In this document: positions 63,523 to 64,000 of the stretch, one piece after another
How positions within the stretch are numbered: position 1 is the stretch's first letter
Layout: every line of letters starts with the position of its first letter
From: Chlorokybus atmophyticus
Lineage: Eukaryota; Streptophyta; Chlorokybophyceae; Chlorokybales; Chlorokybaceae
Direction: 5' to 3'
Length of the DNA stretch: 64,000 bases
Assembly: GCA_009103225.1 (NCBI GenBank)
Contig: RHPI01003488.1
Location: 508,841-572,840 of the forward strand
The notes under the pieces: generated by a model
What the model saw: the letters and a program-made list of their open reading frames with translations, nothing else
Database searches by the model: none
What the model was told of the DNA's origin: nothing
Made by a program: the position numbers and the translations under genes

Positions 63523-64000
63523 GACGGCTGCTGAGTTGCCGCCGCCACCGCCGCCGCCCTTGCAAACCCAGGCCAGAAGACCAACTAGGATGGGGAGGGC
63601 GCTGTCAAGGGCGGCGGCATGGGCGCCGTCGTCGTCGTCCTCCACCACCGCGGTAGATAGTGCTGCCGCAATGAACAGCGCTGTCTGCGTCAGTTGTGGT
63701 ACATCACCGTTTAGTCTAATTGCGGAACAGAGCGGTTGTCAAGGTATGTATGGGTGCAAGGCCAGTTTGTGCACAGCACACTCAATCTCAGCAGTCATGC
63801 CTGCAATTGAGGTGAATGTGCTAGCACTGTATACTGGGGCATGCTCAGTTTGTGCGTTCGTGTCGCGCATACCACCTGCAAATGGTATGCGGGACGAATG
63901 CACAAACGTCCATTCAAAGCAGGGGACGAGTGATGGACTTGCACGGACAGAATCTGCATGCACAAGTGGTTCTTGCAAGGTGGGGAGGAGAGCAGGGATG
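63523..64000. other. upstream region of the SDR gene
   Basis: Contains the possible N-terminal extension of the SDR (to about 63720, GGC-rich) and then unassigned sequence with a short ACCGCCGTCG-like GC-rich patch. No other gene is supported before the window ends. Confidence 0.5.

Overview
The window is nuclear DNA of a eukaryote, most likely a green alga (streptophyte or chlorophyte). The evidence is: many short GT-AG introns; a nuclear gene for plastid ribosomal protein bL35 with a transit-peptide-like N-terminus; plant-type AP2 transcription factors; a plant GTE/BET bromodomain gene; telo-box promoter motifs (AAACCCTAA); and a Penelope-like retroelement whose N-terminal GIY-YIG domain places it with the Chlamys elements of green algae. 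Species is not determinable from sequence alone. Base composition is about 50% GC with many TGCATGCA-rich stretches, except for an AT-richer block at about 48-52.5 kb.

Layout. 0-2.7 kb: decayed Penelope-like element (PLE) beside a (GA)n tract. 3.0-6.8 kb: BET bromodomain gene (minus). 7.7-9.9 kb: ribosomal protein eS1/S3a (plus). 10-12.8 kb: intergenic DNA, poly-G, a PLE 3' fragment and a 0.5 kb (CT)n array. 12.9-16.7 kb: one or two unrecognised multi-exon genes with related exons. 17.8-18.9 kb: plastid bL35 (minus). 19.7-23.9 kb: a 1009-residue coiled-coil-like protein (plus). 24.1-25.1 kb: F-box protein (minus). 26.3-27.4 kb: thioredoxin-like gene with a 0.66 kb (CT)n intron. 27.3-31.3 and 38.3-47.3 kb: two copies of a segmental duplication, each with a multi-AP2 gene on the minus strand. 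Between them lie a PLE with pseudo-LTRs (31.4-35.9 kb) and repeats; a nearly complete PLE (38.8-42.9 kb) is inserted in copy B. 47.7 kb: SINE-like element. 48-52.5 kb: AT-rich, gene-poor block with a gap. 52.5-53.5 kb: PLE terminal remnant. 55.7-60.3 kb: LARP1 (plus). 61.3-63.5 kb: extended SDR related to dihydroflavonol reductase (minus).

The most informative elements are: (1) the PLE family with permuted order GIY-YIG, CxC, RT, visible in two copies and flanked by pseudo-LTRs; (2) the paired AP2 genes, whose spliced frames stay open through 10 and 13 exons and which differ by loss of a middle AP2 domain; (3) perfect short hairpins, two of which can be seen by comparison with a related copy to have arisen by local inverted copying. 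The genes do not form a pathway: eS1, plastid bL35 and LARP1 belong to translation, the GTE and AP2 genes to nuclear transcription, F-box to ubiquitin ligation, and the SDR to secondary or redox metabolism. Exon coordinates were worked out by hand from splice motifs and phase; the GTE gene and one LARP1 junction are not fully resolved.
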